This document shows, one piece after another, positions 1-11,011 of a stretch of 64,000 nt of DNA. The stretch spans positions 491,698 through 555,697 of the forward strand of contig NZ_JAUQSW010000003.1 of the NCBI RefSeq assembly GCF_030581075.1, read 5' to 3'. Origin of the DNA: Hymenobacter cheonanensis. GTDB lineage: Bacteria; Bacteroidota; Bacteroidia; Cytophagales; Hymenobacteraceae. The notes beneath the pieces are model-generated. The model was not told the DNA's origin, did no database searches, and saw nothing but the letters and a program-made list of their open reading frames with translations. Both the position numbers and the translations under genes were made by a program. Every line of letters starts with the position of its first letter. Position 1 is the stretch's first letter.

Positions 1-375
1 CGCCGCCGGTAGCGCAGCATTGATGACCTCGCCGAGCGTGCAGAGGTAATACTCCGATATCCAGCGAAATAGCTTGAGCTGCGGCTGGGTCACGACGGGC
101 GCATCGTCGATAAACTCCAGGATATACTTGGCCTGGTACTCCTTGGGTGGCGTTTCGTGCACGGCGGCCACGATGCAGCTCAGCGTGCGCTTGGCCCCAA
201 ACTGCACAATGACCCGGCCGCCGATTACCACGTTGTCGTTCAGCTCGTAAGGCACCCGGTAGGTGTAGAGCTTGGGCAGGGGCAGGGGCAAAATCACGTC
301 CACAAACAGCGTCACGCGGTCGGGCGCGGCCACCGGGGCGGGCGTGGGAGAGGCAAATTCGAAGGTAAGCGACAC
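1..375 (-). CDS. priA: Primosomal protein N' (PriA), N-terminal part, cut by window edge
   Basis: PriA is the helicase/translocase that reloads the replisome at stalled or collapsed replication forks. Only about 125 N-terminal codons are present; the gene continues past the left edge. The minus-strand translation carries LPLPLPKLYTYRVP, then GGRVIVQFGAKR, then YYLCTLGEVINAALPAA, which match the 3'-DNA-end-binding domain that opens PriA. There is no ATG. An in-frame TAG lies at 385-387, so the start must be GTG at 375 or GTG at 315. The 315 start gives a protein beginning right at the conserved TLFVDV segment; the 375 start adds a 20-residue Pro/Ala-rich leader. The helicase domains and zinc-binding cysteines lie outside the window. 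The family call is strong; the start is uncertain. Confidence 0.88.
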   Translation of the reverse strand, partial: MSLTFEFASPTPAPVAAPDRVTLFVDVILPLPLPKLYTYRVPYELNDNVVIGGRVIVQFGAKRTLSCIVAAVHETPPKEYQAKYILEFIDDAPVVTQPQLKLFRWISEYYLCTLGEVINAALPAA

Positions 376-447
376 GGGAAACAGCTAGCGGCAGGCGAAT
401 AGTAAAGATAACCCCGGCCGCCGGGACATAGTTACCCGCCCAGCGGC

Positions 448-2499
<2,052 letters not shown>

Positions 2500-2522
2500 G
2501 GCGGGGCAGGTGTGGGCAAAAT

Positions 2523-2549
2523 AAAACCCAGCCGGTGGGGCTGGGTTTT
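2523..2549 (-). terminator. Rho-independent terminator after the GSCFA gene
   Basis: An 11-bp perfect stem (AAAACCCAGCC paired with GGCTGGGTTTT) closes a 5-base loop. It lies 6 bases past the stop of the minus-strand GSCFA gene. Read on the minus strand the hairpin is followed by TTTTATTTT. Confidence 0.8.
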
Positions 2550-2555
2550 AAAAAA

Positions 2556-4844
2556 CTAAGCGGCTGGCGCGTCGGTGGCGGGCGGTGCGGCGCGCTTGGC
2601 CGGGGCCTTTTTCGCCGCCGGCTTTTTCACCGCCGCCTTCTTGGGCGCTGCTTTCTTAGGAGTAGCCTTAGAAGTGGCTGCTTTTTTAGCCGCCGGCGCT
2701 TTGGCATCCTTCGGCTTGCTAACCGGGGATACTGTGGATACTGCGTCGGGAGCAGCCGCAGGTTCGGCTACTTCGGGAGCTACCAGGCCTTCGGGAAACA
2801 CCGGCGTGAGAGCCACCTCAGCTGCTACAACTGTAGTGGCTTCGGGCGTAGTCGATGGGGCGGCCTTCGGCCGTCCGCGGCGCGGAGTGGTAGCGGCAGC
2901 GGGGCCAGCGTCTGCTGCAGGCAGCTGAGATAGGTTAGGGGCCTCCGGTTCTGCCTGGCTAGGCACCATTGTATCCAGCACGGCTGGCCGCTCCAGCAAA
3001 GCTACTGGCATAAGCGGGGGCGAAATGATGGGCGCAGTTGCGGGCGCAGCGCTAGCCGTTGCAGCTTCGGCCGCCGCTTTCTCGGCTGGAGTGGGGTTGC
3101 GGTACAGCGCGTTGCGCTTGGGCCCGCGCCCTACTAAGCCCGACTTGGTAATCACCTTTGATTTCTTGGGCGTGGGGCCCGTGCCGCGCTTGCGGATAGT
3201 GGGCTCAGTAGCAGGGCTAGCCGCATCTGCAACAACGGTAACCGCGTCGTTCTCCAGGCTCACCTCTACCGGCGAGGGACTGATAAGCGGAGCTTCGCCC
3301 GGCGTGGCATCGCCCAAGGCGTTTGCATCGGCCAGTACGCCCGCCGCTTCGTGCGCGATTTCCTGGGCCAGCTCCTGCGTGGCCCGGTCGTCGGTTTCCT
3401 CCTCGCTGTTCTCCCCGGTTTGGTCAGCAGCCAAACGTGCAGCATGCTTACGCGCCGTGCGTTTGGCCCCACCACGCGAGCGCCGCTTTTTCTTCTTGGC
3501 GGGGTAAGCCGCATTTTCTGCTGGCGCCAGCAAACTAGCCTCCGGATTGCTCAGCAACGCATCGGCAGCGGCTGCCACCGTTTCGTCTACTAGGGGCAAG
3601 GCTGCGGGCGCTACTATTTCGGCGGCGGCTGCCGCTCCCGGCTGCGCCGGGCGCCCGTTGCGGCGGTCCTGCCCGGTGCGATTATTGCGGTCGCTGCGGC
3701 GGCCATCGCGCCGGCTATCGTTGCGGCGCTCTGCTGCCTGGATTATTGGCTCATCGCCGGGGCTAGCGGCGGCTGATAGCGTACTGGGCATATTATCCCC
3801 GATATCAATGCGCTCCTCGTCGTCTTCGGGGGCTAGCTCCACTACCCGCGCCGGCTTGGGCGGCGGCAGCGCCACGAGTTGGCGCTGCACGTCGCGTAGC
3901 TCCTGGCGCACATCTACCCCCTGGCTGCTGAGCCGCTCCAGGCGCTCGACCGTCTGGTCGAGGAAGCTGCGGTGCTCGGGTGCGCCCAGGTGCAGCGGCC
4001 GGTGGCCCAGCGATTGGCGCACGGCCGCCCACTCCTTGCGAAAACGCCCAAAGTCGGCGTCGAAATACGCCCGGGCAAACTTATCCCAGATATAGTCCTC
4101 CGCCACTTCCGACGGGTGCAGCATATCGCTGGCGTAGAAGCGGTAGTCGCGCAGCTCATCCGTCAGCAGCTCGTAGGCTGGGAAATAGCTTACACCCGGC
4201 AGCAGCTCGCTCAAATAGTGGCACGCCACGCGCAGCACCGACTTGCTCACCGCGTTCAGCGGCAGCGTGTCTTTAAGATGGCGCACCGGGCTCACCGTGA
4301 GCACAATGCGGATGTCAGGGTTAGCGCGGCGCAGTAAGGCATGCACCTCGGCTAGCCCGTTCACAATCTCATCGGCTGTCAAAAGCTCTTTCTCGAAGAG
4401 GCTGGCGGGTAGCTTATGCAGATTGCTGACCAGCTCGCCCGTTTCGCGCAGGCGATAGGCCCAGGCCGTGCCAAGCGTTAGCACCACCGTATCGGCCGTG
4501 CGCACAAACTCGCCCACCCGCCGCACCGTTTCCTGAATGAGTTGCAGCAGCTCAACCGGCGACTCAGCGCCAATGGTGCTGTGAAAGTCGTAGCTCTGCC
4601 AGCGGCCCCGGGCTTCCACCACGTGCTGCTGCCAGTCCTGCTCCTCGCCGGCGGCAGCGCGCAGCAGCTGCGCCAAGGCTAGCGGCTGAAACACCGTGCC
4701 AAAGGGATTAACCAAGGCATTTACCTTATTCAGCCGCAGCCGGGTGCCAATACTGTCGGCAAAGCACGAGCCTACCGTGAGTACCCGCGCCGTGCGCGCC
4801 AATTGCCGCTCCTGCGGCGCAATAGTTAGTTCTGTCCGAAACAT
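2556..4844 (-). CDS. GSCFA-domain protein with long Ala/Lys-rich, histone-H1-like tail
   Basis: A 762-residue protein. The first ~320 residues form a GSCFA domain, an SGNH/GDSL-like hydrolase relative found mainly in Bacteroidota. The motif itself, GSCFADSIGTRL, sits at residues 25-36, followed by VNPFGTVFQP, VVLTLGTAWAY and LTVSPVRHLKD. A basic, Arg/Asn-rich linker follows, then KKKKRRSRGGAKRTARKHAA near residue 450. The protein ends in Lys-Ala-Pro repeats (KKAAPKKAAVKKPAAKKAPA) like a histone H1 tail. An upstream in-frame ATG at 4865 overlaps a TACCTTTG promoter box (4851-4858), so the ATG at 4844 (MFRTELTI) is preferred. The hydrolase substrate is unknown. The basic tail suggests nucleic-acid or polyanion binding, which is inference. 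Confidence 0.82.
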   Translation of the reverse strand: MFRTELTIAPQERQLARTARVLTVGSCFADSIGTRLRLNKVNALVNPFGTVFQPLALAQLLRAAAGEEQDWQQHVVEARGRWQSYDFHSTIGAESPVELLQLIQETVRRVGEFVRTADTVVLTLGTAWAYRLRETGELVSNLHKLPASLFEKELLTADEIVNGLAEVHALLRRANPDIRIVLTVSPVRHLKDTLPLNAVSKSVLRVACHYLSELLPGVSYFPAYELLTDELRDYRFYASDMLHPSEVAEDYIWDKFARAYFDADFGRFRKEWAAVRQSLGHRPLHLGAPEHRSFLDQTVERLERLSSQGVDVRQELRDVQRQLVALPPPKPARVVELAPEDDEERIDIGDNMPSTLSAAASPGDEPIIQAAERRNDSRRDGRRSDRNNRTGQDRRNGRPAQPGAAAAAEIVAPAALPLVDETVAAAADALLSNPEASLLAPAENAAYPAKKKKRRSRGGAKRTARKHAARLAADQTGENSEEETDDRATQELAQEIAHEAAGVLADANALGDATPGEAPLISPSPVEVSLENDAVTVVADAASPATEPTIRKRGTGPTPKKSKVITKSGLVGRGPKRNALYRNPTPAEKAAAEAATASAAPATAPIISPPLMPVALLERPAVLDTMVPSQAEPEAPNLSQLPAADAGPAAATTPRRGRPKAAPSTTPEATTVVAAEVALTPVFPEGLVAPEVAEPAAAPDAVSTVSPVSKPKDAKAPAAKKAATSKATPKKAAPKKAAVKKPAAKKAPAKRAAPPATDAPAA

Positions 4845-4850
4845 GAATTG

Positions 4851-4858
4851 CAAAGGTA
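4851..4858 (-). promoter_or_regulatory. Bacteroidota -7 promoter box (TACCTTTG) of the GSCFA gene
   Basis: TACCTTTG on the minus strand matches the Bacteroidota -7 consensus TAnnTTTG. It ends 6 bases before the ATG at 4844, implying a very short or absent leader. No clear TTG -33 element lies at the expected distance. Confidence 0.5.
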
Positions 4859-4863
4859 GGCCC

Positions 4864-4898
4864 AAAAAAAGACGTCCCGCCTCACGGCAGGACGTCTT
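4864..4898 (-). terminator. Terminator of the rpsF-rpsR-rplI operon
   Basis: The stem AAGACGTCC / GGACGTCTT (4869-4877 with 4890-4898) lies 23 bases past the rplI stop. On the minus strand it is followed by a run of seven T (4864-4870 as A on the plus strand). Confidence 0.88.
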
Positions 4899-4921
4899 AC
4901 TAATCTGCTAAGCAGCAGCAA

Positions 4922-5365
4922 TTAAGCAGCTACTACGCGGAAATTTACCGTGTGCTTCACTTCCTTATGCAGGTTGAGCGTAGCGGTATAGTCACCGGCC
5001 GTAGCGGGCTCCTGGTCAAAGCTCAGGCGCTTGCGGTCTACGTCGATGCCTTTGTTTTTCAGGGCTTCAGCCAGTTGCAGCGTGGTTACGCGGCCAAAGA
5101 TTTTGCCGGTTTCACCCACTTTAGCAGGCAGGTCAAATACCTGCGAGCCAACCTGGTCGGCTACTGCCTGGGCATCAGCCTTCACTTTCTCGGCCTTGTG
5201 AGCAGCCTGACGCACGTTCTCAGCTACGATTTTTTTAGCCGATTTATCAGCCAGAATAGCCAAGCCCTGCGGCAAGAGGTAGTTGCGGCCGTAGCCGGAT
5301 TTTACCGTTACGAGGTCGTTCTTGTAGCCCAGCCCCTTAACGTCGTCTTTCAGAATGATTTCCAT
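4922..5365 (-). CDS. rplI: 50S ribosomal protein L9
   Basis: L9 binds 23S rRNA near the L1 stalk base and helps keep the reading frame. The 147-residue protein begins MEIILKDDVKGLGYKNDLVTVKSGYGRNYLLPQG (residues 1-34), which is the N-terminal rRNA-binding domain with its signature loop. The long connecting helix (about 40-75) and the C-terminal domain (VGETGKIFGRVTTLQLAEAL onward) follow. Length is normal. It is the last gene of rpsF-rpsR-rplI, 10 bases after rpsR, and is followed by a strong terminator. Confidence 0.97.
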   Translation of the reverse strand: MEIILKDDVKGLGYKNDLVTVKSGYGRNYLLPQGLAILADKSAKKIVAENVRQAAHKAEKVKADAQAVADQVGSQVFDLPAKVGETGKIFGRVTTLQLAEALKNKGIDVDRKRLSFDQEPATAGDYTATLNLHKEVKHTVNFRVVAA

Positions 5366-5375
5366 GTCTTCAGGT

Positions 5376-5648
5376 CTATTTCAGGGCGTCAGTTACGTAG
5401 GGCATCAGGGCCAGGTGGCGGGCCTTAGCCACGGCCTGAGCCACTTTGCGCTGGAATTTCAGGCTGGTGCCGGTGATGCGGCGGGGCAGCAAGCGGCCCT
5501 GCTCGTTCACAAACTTCAGCAGGAAGTTCGGGTCCTTGTAGTCTACGTACTTGATACCGTTCTTTTTGAAGCGGCAGTACTTGTTGCGCGTGTCCACCGG
5601 CTTGTTGCCGTTGTCGCGGTTGTTGTTGCGGTTATTTTGCGTAGCCAT
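5376..5648 (-). CDS. rpsR: 30S ribosomal protein S18
   Basis: S18 is a small-subunit protein that pairs with S6 on the 16S rRNA platform. The 90-residue product has an Asn/Arg-rich N-terminal extension (about 15 residues), common in Bacteroidota. The conserved core follows: [20 protein letters not shown], then [35 protein letters not shown]. It lies between rpsF (19 bases upstream) and rplI (10 bases downstream), the standard operon order. No Shine-Dalgarno sequence is obvious, as usual for the phylum. Confidence 0.97.
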   Translation of the reverse strand: MATQNNRNNNRDNGNKPVDTRNKYCRFKKNGIKYVDYKDPNFLLKFVNEQGRLLPRRITGTSLKFQRKVAQAVAKARHLALMPYVTDALK

Positions 5649-5667
5649 CGTATTGCGTGCTAAGGGG

Positions 5668-6051
5668 TTACTGAGCTACAGCTTCGGCAGCCTGGGGTGC
5701 CTTCTGTTGGTTCATCTCACCGTTGCGGCGGCGCTCGTTGTAGGTCACGGCGTGCTTATCGAGCACCGTGGTCAAGAAGCGAATAACGCGCTCGTCGCGG
5801 CGGAAAGCCAGTTCGAGTACGTCTACAATGTTGCCTTCGCCGCTGTGGTTGTAGGTCAGCGTGAAGTAATAACCAGTGGATTTCTTTTGAATCGGGTAAG
5901 CCAGCTTGCGCAAGCCCCAGGCTTCAGTAGAAATGAGGTCGGCGCTATTTTCCTTAAGCACCTGCGAGAACTTCTCGACCGTCTCTTGCACCTGGCCCTC
6001 GTTCAGCACGGGGGTGAGGATGAAGACCGTCTCGTAATTTCTTACGTCCAT
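5668..6051 (-). CDS. rpsF: 30S ribosomal protein S6
   Basis: S6 forms a heterodimer with S18 on the 30S platform. The 127-residue protein begins [20 protein letters not shown] and contains the conserved [19 protein letters not shown] and [20 protein letters not shown] segments. The C-terminus carries a short acidic/Ala-Gln tail. It is the first gene of the ribosomal operon and has a good Bacteroidota promoter just upstream (6095-6125). Confidence 0.97.
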   Translation of the reverse strand: MDVRNYETVFILTPVLNEGQVQETVEKFSQVLKENSADLISTEAWGLRKLAYPIQKKSTGYYFTLTYNHSGEGNIVDVLELAFRRDERVIRFLTTVLDKHAVTYNERRRNGEMNQQKAPQAAEAVAQ

Positions 6052-6094
6052 TGACGGGGTTGATTTTGGTTAGTGAAAAAAATGAATTGGGGGG

Positions 6095-6125
6095 CAAAGG
6101 TACTGATTTTTCAGCACATTAGCAA
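6095..6125 (-). promoter_or_regulatory. Promoter of the rpsF operon (-33 TTG, -7 TACCTTTG)
   Basis: On the minus strand TTG (6123-6125) is followed after 20 bases by TACCTTTG (6095-6102). This fits the Bacteroidota housekeeping promoter pattern TTG-N19-21-TAnnTTTG. The rpsF ATG lies about 44 bases downstream. Confidence 0.8.
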
Positions 6126-6359
6126 GTCGGGTGCCTACCAAGTCAACACTACTTTAGGAAGCCGTCTTTTGGCAATGACAAAAAACAGTCCGCCAAAGTG
6201 ATTCTTTGCCTGCCTGCCAGCGGAGTAGAAAAACAAAGCCATTAGCAACAGGTTGCCCAAGCAACCAATATCTTAGTAGAAGGGCAGGCTTAAAAGAAGG
6301 GATAAAAGGAAGTTTAGGATGATTCCAAATAAGCTAGAGCTATCCTAAAATGGCTTTCT
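6126..6359. other. Intergenic spacer between divergent rpsF and actA
   Basis: The 390-base gap between the two divergent genes holds the rpsF promoter at its left end and a -7 box for actA at its right end. The middle is AT-richer than its surroundings. I see no gene, RNA or repeat in it. Confidence 0.6.
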
Positions 6360-6367
6360 TACCTTTG
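6360..6367 (+). promoter_or_regulatory. Likely -7 box of the actA operon (TACCTTTG)
   Basis: TACCTTTG matches the Bacteroidota -7 consensus 74 bases before the proposed actA start. No clear TTG -33 element lies 19-21 bases upstream, so this promoter may depend on an activator or be weak. Confidence 0.5.
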
Positions 6368-6441
6368 TCCCCCGCGATTCCTAGCCTACATTTGTGCCCC
6401 GGAAAGGGTACGCCCGCAATCCGTTTTACCGGTTCGTTTGG

Positions 6442-7788
6442 ATGATGAATAGCTTTCTATCACGCACCAGTTCTTGGGTGCTAGCACTATTTCTAGCCGT
6501 CGCGGCTCCGGCTTTGGCCCAGGAGACTGCCACCGTTAGTAAAAACGGCATGACGCCAGGTACCGCTGCTGCTGCTACACCGGCCGCTGCCACTGCGCCT
6601 GCTGGTGCCCCAGGCGCTGGCGGGGGCGATGCTGCCGCCATCGCAGCGGGCGACGCCCTATTTAAGAACAACTGCGCCCAATGCCACGCAGTGAATGACA
6701 AAGTAGTGGGCCCGGCATTGGCTGGTATCAGCAAACGTCGTTCCATCTCGTGGATTATCCCGTGGATTCACAACTCCAGCAAAGTCATTGCTAGCGGTGA
6801 TGAGTACGCGGTAAAGCTCTTTAACGACAACGGCAAGCAGCAGATGCCCGCTTTCCCCCAGCTGTCGGACAAAGAAATCACGAGCATTATTGCCTGGGTT
6901 ACCTCGCAGGAAACTGGCGCTAATCCTGCTGCTGGAGGTGGCGTAACGGCTGGCAATGCTGCTGCTGCCGATGGTAAAGACGGTGGAGCTACTGCTGGTA
7001 GTGCCGCCAGCGGCACTACCGATATCCTGCTTATCGTACTAGTAGTAGTGCTGATTGTGCTGGTGGTGACCCTAGCCATCATCGCTAACCTGATGAAGGA
7101 TGTGCTGCAAGGCCGCAAAGACCTTGATGGCCGCGATGTGGAAGTACTGAACCAGCGCTTTGACTGGACTAAGTTTTACCGCTCAACCGCGCTGCGTGGC
7201 ATTGTAGGGACTGTATTTGCCCTAGTACTTCTCTATGAGGGTGTACAAAGTGTAATGGCCGTGGGCCTGACCCAGGGTTACCAGCCAACCCAGCCGATTG
7301 CGTTTTCGCACAAAATCCACGCTGGCGAAAACCAGATTAACTGCGCCTACTGCCACACGTCGGTGTACAAAGGCAAATCGGCCAACATTCCGTCGGCCAA
7401 CATCTGTATGAACTGCCACTCGCAGATTAAAACGGAGTCGCCGGAAATCAAGAAAATCTACCGGGCCATCGAGCGTAAGCAACCCATTCAGTGGGTGCGT
7501 GTGCACAACCTGCCCGATTTGGCTTACTTCAACCACTCGCAGCACACGCAGGTAGGGGGCATTCAGTGCCAGACTTGCCACGGCCCCATCCAAAACATGG
7601 AAGTGGTGTATCAGTACTCGGCGCTCACCATGGGCTGGTGCATCAACTGCCACCGCGAAACGCCGCTCAATACGAAAGGCAATGCCTACTACGACAACCT
7701 CGTGAAACTACACGACAAGTCGAACAACGCGGTGCCTTTCACCGTGTCGTCGAACGGTGGCACTGAGTGCTCGAAGTGCCACTACTAA
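6442..7788 (+). CDS. actA: Alternative complex III subunit A, multiheme cytochrome c with extra N-terminal monoheme domain
   Basis: ActA is the multiheme periplasmic subunit of alternative complex III, a quinol:electron-acceptor oxidoreductase that replaces the bc1 complex. With the start at ATG 6442 (or 6445), the protein begins with a signal peptide ending VAAPALA. An Ala/Pro/Gly linker leads to a class I cytochrome c domain with heme motif C78-A-Q-C-H82 and a likely Met ligand in KQQMPAFP. After a second linker come two membrane segments (about 195-217 and 253-275). Five more CxxCH motifs follow: CAYCH, CMNCH, CQTCH, CINCH and the terminal CSKCH. That makes six heme sites, one more than the classical pentaheme ActA. 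An upstream in-frame ATG at 6394 would spoil the signal peptide. It is first in actABCDEF. Confidence 0.93.
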   Translation: MMNSFLSRTSSWVLALFLAVAAPALAQETATVSKNGMTPGTAAAATPAAATAPAGAPGAGGGDAAAIAAGDALFKNNCAQCHAVNDKVVGPALAGISKRRSISWIIPWIHNSSKVIASGDEYAVKLFNDNGKQQMPAFPQLSDKEITSIIAWVTSQETGANPAAGGGVTAGNAAAADGKDGGATAGSAASGTTDILLIVLVVVLIVLVVTLAIIANLMKDVLQGRKDLDGRDVEVLNQRFDWTKFYRSTALRGIVGTVFALVLLYEGVQSVMAVGLTQGYQPTQPIAFSHKIHAGENQINCAYCHTSVYKGKSANIPSANICMNCHSQIKTESPEIKKIYRAIERKQPIQWVRVHNLPDLAYFNHSQHTQVGGIQCQTCHGPIQNMEVVYQYSALTMGWCINCHRETPLNTKGNAYYDNLVKLHDKSNNAVPFTVSSNGGTECSKCHY

Positions 7789-7901
7789 TATTTTCCTAGC
7801 TAAGCATTTATAAAAGACATGCCTAAAACGCCTGGCGCGGCTAGCCCCTATGGTAGCTGCCCTGGCATTTTACGCACTGCGAATGTCTCATACCTGATAA
7901 G

Positions 7902-10900
7902 ATGAAATACTGGAAGGGAATTGAAGAGCTGGACAACTCACCGGAGTTCGCAAAGAACGCCTTCGCCGAGTTTCCCGACTTTTTGCCGGTAAAAGAAGGT
8001 CGCGCCGGTCACACCGACGATGCGTCGGTAGCCCCGCGCCGCGATTTCTTGAAGCTCATGGGCTTTGGTGTGGCTGCTGCTACCCTGGCTGCGTGCGAAA
8101 CCCCGGTGCACAAAGCCATCCCTTACCTCAACAAGCCGGAGGAAATTGACCCTACAATTTCCAACTTCTACGCCTCGACCTACTTCACTGGCTCGGACTA
8201 CAACGCCGTGCTGGTTAAGAACCGCGACGGCCGTCCGATTAAGCTGGAAGGCAACCCCGAGTCGCCGGTAACGCGCGGTGGCCTCTCGGCCCGCGCACAG
8301 GCAGCCGTACTGAACCTGTACGACGGTGCGCGTTTGCAGCACTTCATGGCGAAGGGCAAGCAGGTTGACTTCAGCGAGTTGGACCAAGCAGTGCGTGCCG
8401 GCCTAGCCAGTGCTACTGGTAAAACGGTATTGGTATCGCCTACCATCATCAGCCCGAGCACGAAACGCGCTATTGCAGCCCTGGCGGGCCGCACGCGCAA
8501 TTTCGAGCACGTAATGTACGACGTGAACTCGGCCTCCGGGCTATTGCAGGCCAACGGTGGCGTGCTGCCGGCCTACGACTTTAGCCGGGCCAATGTCATT
8601 GTAAGCCTTGGCGCCGACTTTCTGGGAACCTGGATTTCGCCGGTTGAGTATTCTCGTCAGTACATCACCAACCGCAAGGTGAGCACTGATAAGCGCACGA
8701 TGTCGCGCCACTTCCAGTTCGAAACCGCGCTCTCGCTCACCGGCTCTAACGCTGATGTGCGCGTGCCGGTGAAGCCTTCGGAAATGGGTGCCGTAGCGCT
8801 AGCCCTTTACAACGCTATATCGGGTGGGGGCTCTACCGCTGGCTTGTCGGCAACTGCTCAGAAGCAGGTAGCTCAGGCCACCAAAGAATTGCAGGCCAAT
8901 CGTGGTGCCTCGCTGGTGGTAGCCGGTTCGAACGACCCGGCTATTCAGACTGTAGTAGCAGCTATCAACCAATCGCTCGGCAACGTTGGAACGACGCTGA
9001 ATCTCACCGCTCCTTCGTTTGTGCGCCAGGGGGAAGATGGGCGGATGACGCAGTTTATCGCTGATTTGAAAAATGGAGCAGTAGGTGCCGTTATCTTCTA
9101 CCACGCCAATCCGGTATTCAACCACCCACGTGGTGCTGAAATCGAAGAGGCTTTGAAGAGCAATAAAGCCGCGCTCACCATCTCTCTCAACGACCGCCTC
9201 GACGAAACAGGCTCACTCTGCCAATACCAGGCTCCCGACCATCATTGGCTGGAATCCTGGAATGACTACGAGCCTAAGCGCGGTGCGCTTAGCTTGGCTC
9301 AGCCGGCTATTACGCCTCTTTTCAAAACCCGCCAGGCGCAGGAAACTTTCCTGCGTTGGGCCGGCTCTAACGAATCTTACTACAATTTCCTGAAAGATGG
9401 CTGGCGAACGGTACTAGGGGCCAACAATGGCTTTCAGGCTGCCTGGGACAAAGCTGTTCATGACGGGGTAGCTTCTGGCTCAGCCCTCACTACGACTGCT
9501 TTTGTAGCGCAGCCGCTCAGCATTGCCGATGCTACCGGCCGCTTGGGAGGTGGTGCTAAATCAGGGATTGAAGCCGTATTGTACGAGAAAGTAGGTATTG
9601 GTGAGGGTGGCGTAGAAGCCAACAACCCTTTCCTGCACGAACTACCTGACCCCATTTCAAAAGCTACTTGGGGTAATTACGTGGCCGTGCCGCGCAAGAT
9701 GGCCGAAGAGCAGAAGTGGCAGCAAGGCGACGTGCTCAAAGTGACTGCTAATGGCAAAAGCATTGAGGTGCCGGTGCTGGTACAACCTGGTCAGGCAGAC
9801 GGTACGGTGAGTATTGCTGTGGGCTACGGCCGTACTAAATCCGGTAAGGTTGGTGATGCAGTAGGCGCTAATGCCTTCCCGCTGGCTCAAGTTACCCCTG
9901 GCGCAGTATTGTATTACAACACCGTAACGCTGGAGAAGACGGGAGCCACCAATCCCATTGCTCAAACACAGACTCACCACACCATCATGGACCGCCATGA
10001 GGTAGTGCAGGAGAATACGCTGGCCAAATACCGCGAAAATCCTAAAGAGGTTACTGAGTATGAGCTTATTGCCACGCCAGATGGCCTTGAAAAGCCTAAT
10101 AAAGTTTCGCTGTGGCAGGACTATCAGTACAATGACCACCACTGGGGCATGGCCATCGACCTCAATTCATGCATTGGCTGCGGCTCGTGCGTAATTGGGT
10201 GCCAGACCGAGAACAATATTGCCGTAGTAGGCAAGCAGCAGGTTATTAACCGCCGCGAGATGCACTGGATGCGCATTGACCGCTACTATAGCTCAGACCA
10301 CCACGAGGACGAGTTTGAGAAAAATGGTAAGCTGAAAACATATGCAGCGATGGAAGACCCTTCGGATAATCCGCAGGTCATTTTCCAACCGATGATGTGC
10401 CAGCACTGCAACCACGCACCCTGCGAAACGGTATGCCCGGTACTAGCCACCACGCACAGCTCGGAAGGCCTGAACCAGATGACTTACAACCGTTGCGTGG
10501 GTACTCGCTACTGCGCCAACAACTGTCCGTATAAAGTGCGTCGCTTCAACTGGTTCTCGTACTACTCCAACGAGAAATTTGAAGATGTTAACGGCCACAT
10601 GTTCACTGACCTCGGCCGCATGGTGCTGAACCCCGACGTAACGGTACGGGCCCGCGGGGTGATGGAAAAGTGCTCGATGTGCGTACAGCGTATTCAACTC
10701 GGCAAGCTTGAGGCTAAAAAGCAGAAGCGCCGCCCGAAGGATGGTGAAATCGTAACGGCCTGCGCCCAGTCCTGCCCCACCGAAGCGATTCTGTTTGGCG
10801 ATATGCGCGACCCAGCTAGCCGTATCAGCCAGTTGCTACGCCGTGAGGATGGCGAGCGGGCTTTCCACGTGCTCGATTCCATCAACGTGCAGCCTAACAT

Positions 10901-10982
10901 TACCTACCTGACTAAAATCCGCAACGGTGCGGCCGAGTTCTTCCCCGAAGAGGAGAAGGAAAGTGCTGAGCCGGCTAGCTAA
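7902..10982 (+). CDS. actB: Alternative complex III subunit B, molybdopterin-oxidoreductase-like iron-sulfur protein
   Basis: ActB (1026 residues) is the periplasmic iron-sulfur subunit of alternative complex III. A twin-arginine motif RRDFLK at residues 46-51 precedes a hydrophobic stretch ending LAAC65. This suggests Tat export followed by lipid attachment at C65. Residues ~90-700 resemble the molybdopterin oxidoreductase fold, which in this family has lost the cofactor. From about residue 756 a ferredoxin-like part carries [42 protein letters not shown] and CSMC...CAQSCP. The Thr in CVGTRYC replaces a Cys, which fits the one [3Fe-4S] plus three [4Fe-4S] clusters known for ActB. It follows actA after 113 bases. 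Confidence 0.95.
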   Translation: MKYWKGIEELDNSPEFAKNAFAEFPDFLPVKEGRAGHTDDASVAPRRDFLKLMGFGVAAATLAACETPVHKAIPYLNKPEEIDPTISNFYASTYFTGSDYNAVLVKNRDGRPIKLEGNPESPVTRGGLSARAQAAVLNLYDGARLQHFMAKGKQVDFSELDQAVRAGLASATGKTVLVSPTIISPSTKRAIAALAGRTRNFEHVMYDVNSASGLLQANGGVLPAYDFSRANVIVSLGADFLGTWISPVEYSRQYITNRKVSTDKRTMSRHFQFETALSLTGSNADVRVPVKPSEMGAVALALYNAISGGGSTAGLSATAQKQVAQATKELQANRGASLVVAGSNDPAIQTVVAAINQSLGNVGTTLNLTAPSFVRQGEDGRMTQFIADLKNGAVGAVIFYHANPVFNHPRGAEIEEALKSNKAALTISLNDRLDETGSLCQYQAPDHHWLESWNDYEPKRGALSLAQPAITPLFKTRQAQETFLRWAGSNESYYNFLKDGWRTVLGANNGFQAAWDKAVHDGVASGSALTTTAFVAQPLSIADATGRLGGGAKSGIEAVLYEKVGIGEGGVEANNPFLHELPDPISKATWGNYVAVPRKMAEEQKWQQGDVLKVTANGKSIEVPVLVQPGQADGTVSIAVGYGRTKSGKVGDAVGANAFPLAQVTPGAVLYYNTVTLEKTGATNPIAQTQTHHTIMDRHEVVQENTLAKYRENPKEVTEYELIATPDGLEKPNKVSLWQDYQYNDHHWGMAIDLNSCIGCGSCVIGCQTENNIAVVGKQQVINRREMHWMRIDRYYSSDHHEDEFEKNGKLKTYAAMEDPSDNPQVIFQPMMCQHCNHAPCETVCPVLATTHSSEGLNQMTYNRCVGTRYCANNCPYKVRRFNWFSYYSNEKFEDVNGHMFTDLGRMVLNPDVTVRARGVMEKCSMCVQRIQLGKLEAKKQKRRPKDGEIVTACAQSCPTEAILFGDMRDPASRISQLLRREDGERAFHVLDSINVQPNITYLTKIRNGAAEFFPEEEKESAEPAS

Positions 10983-11011
10983 ATAGTTTTAAATCTTTAA
11001 TATTCACCACT

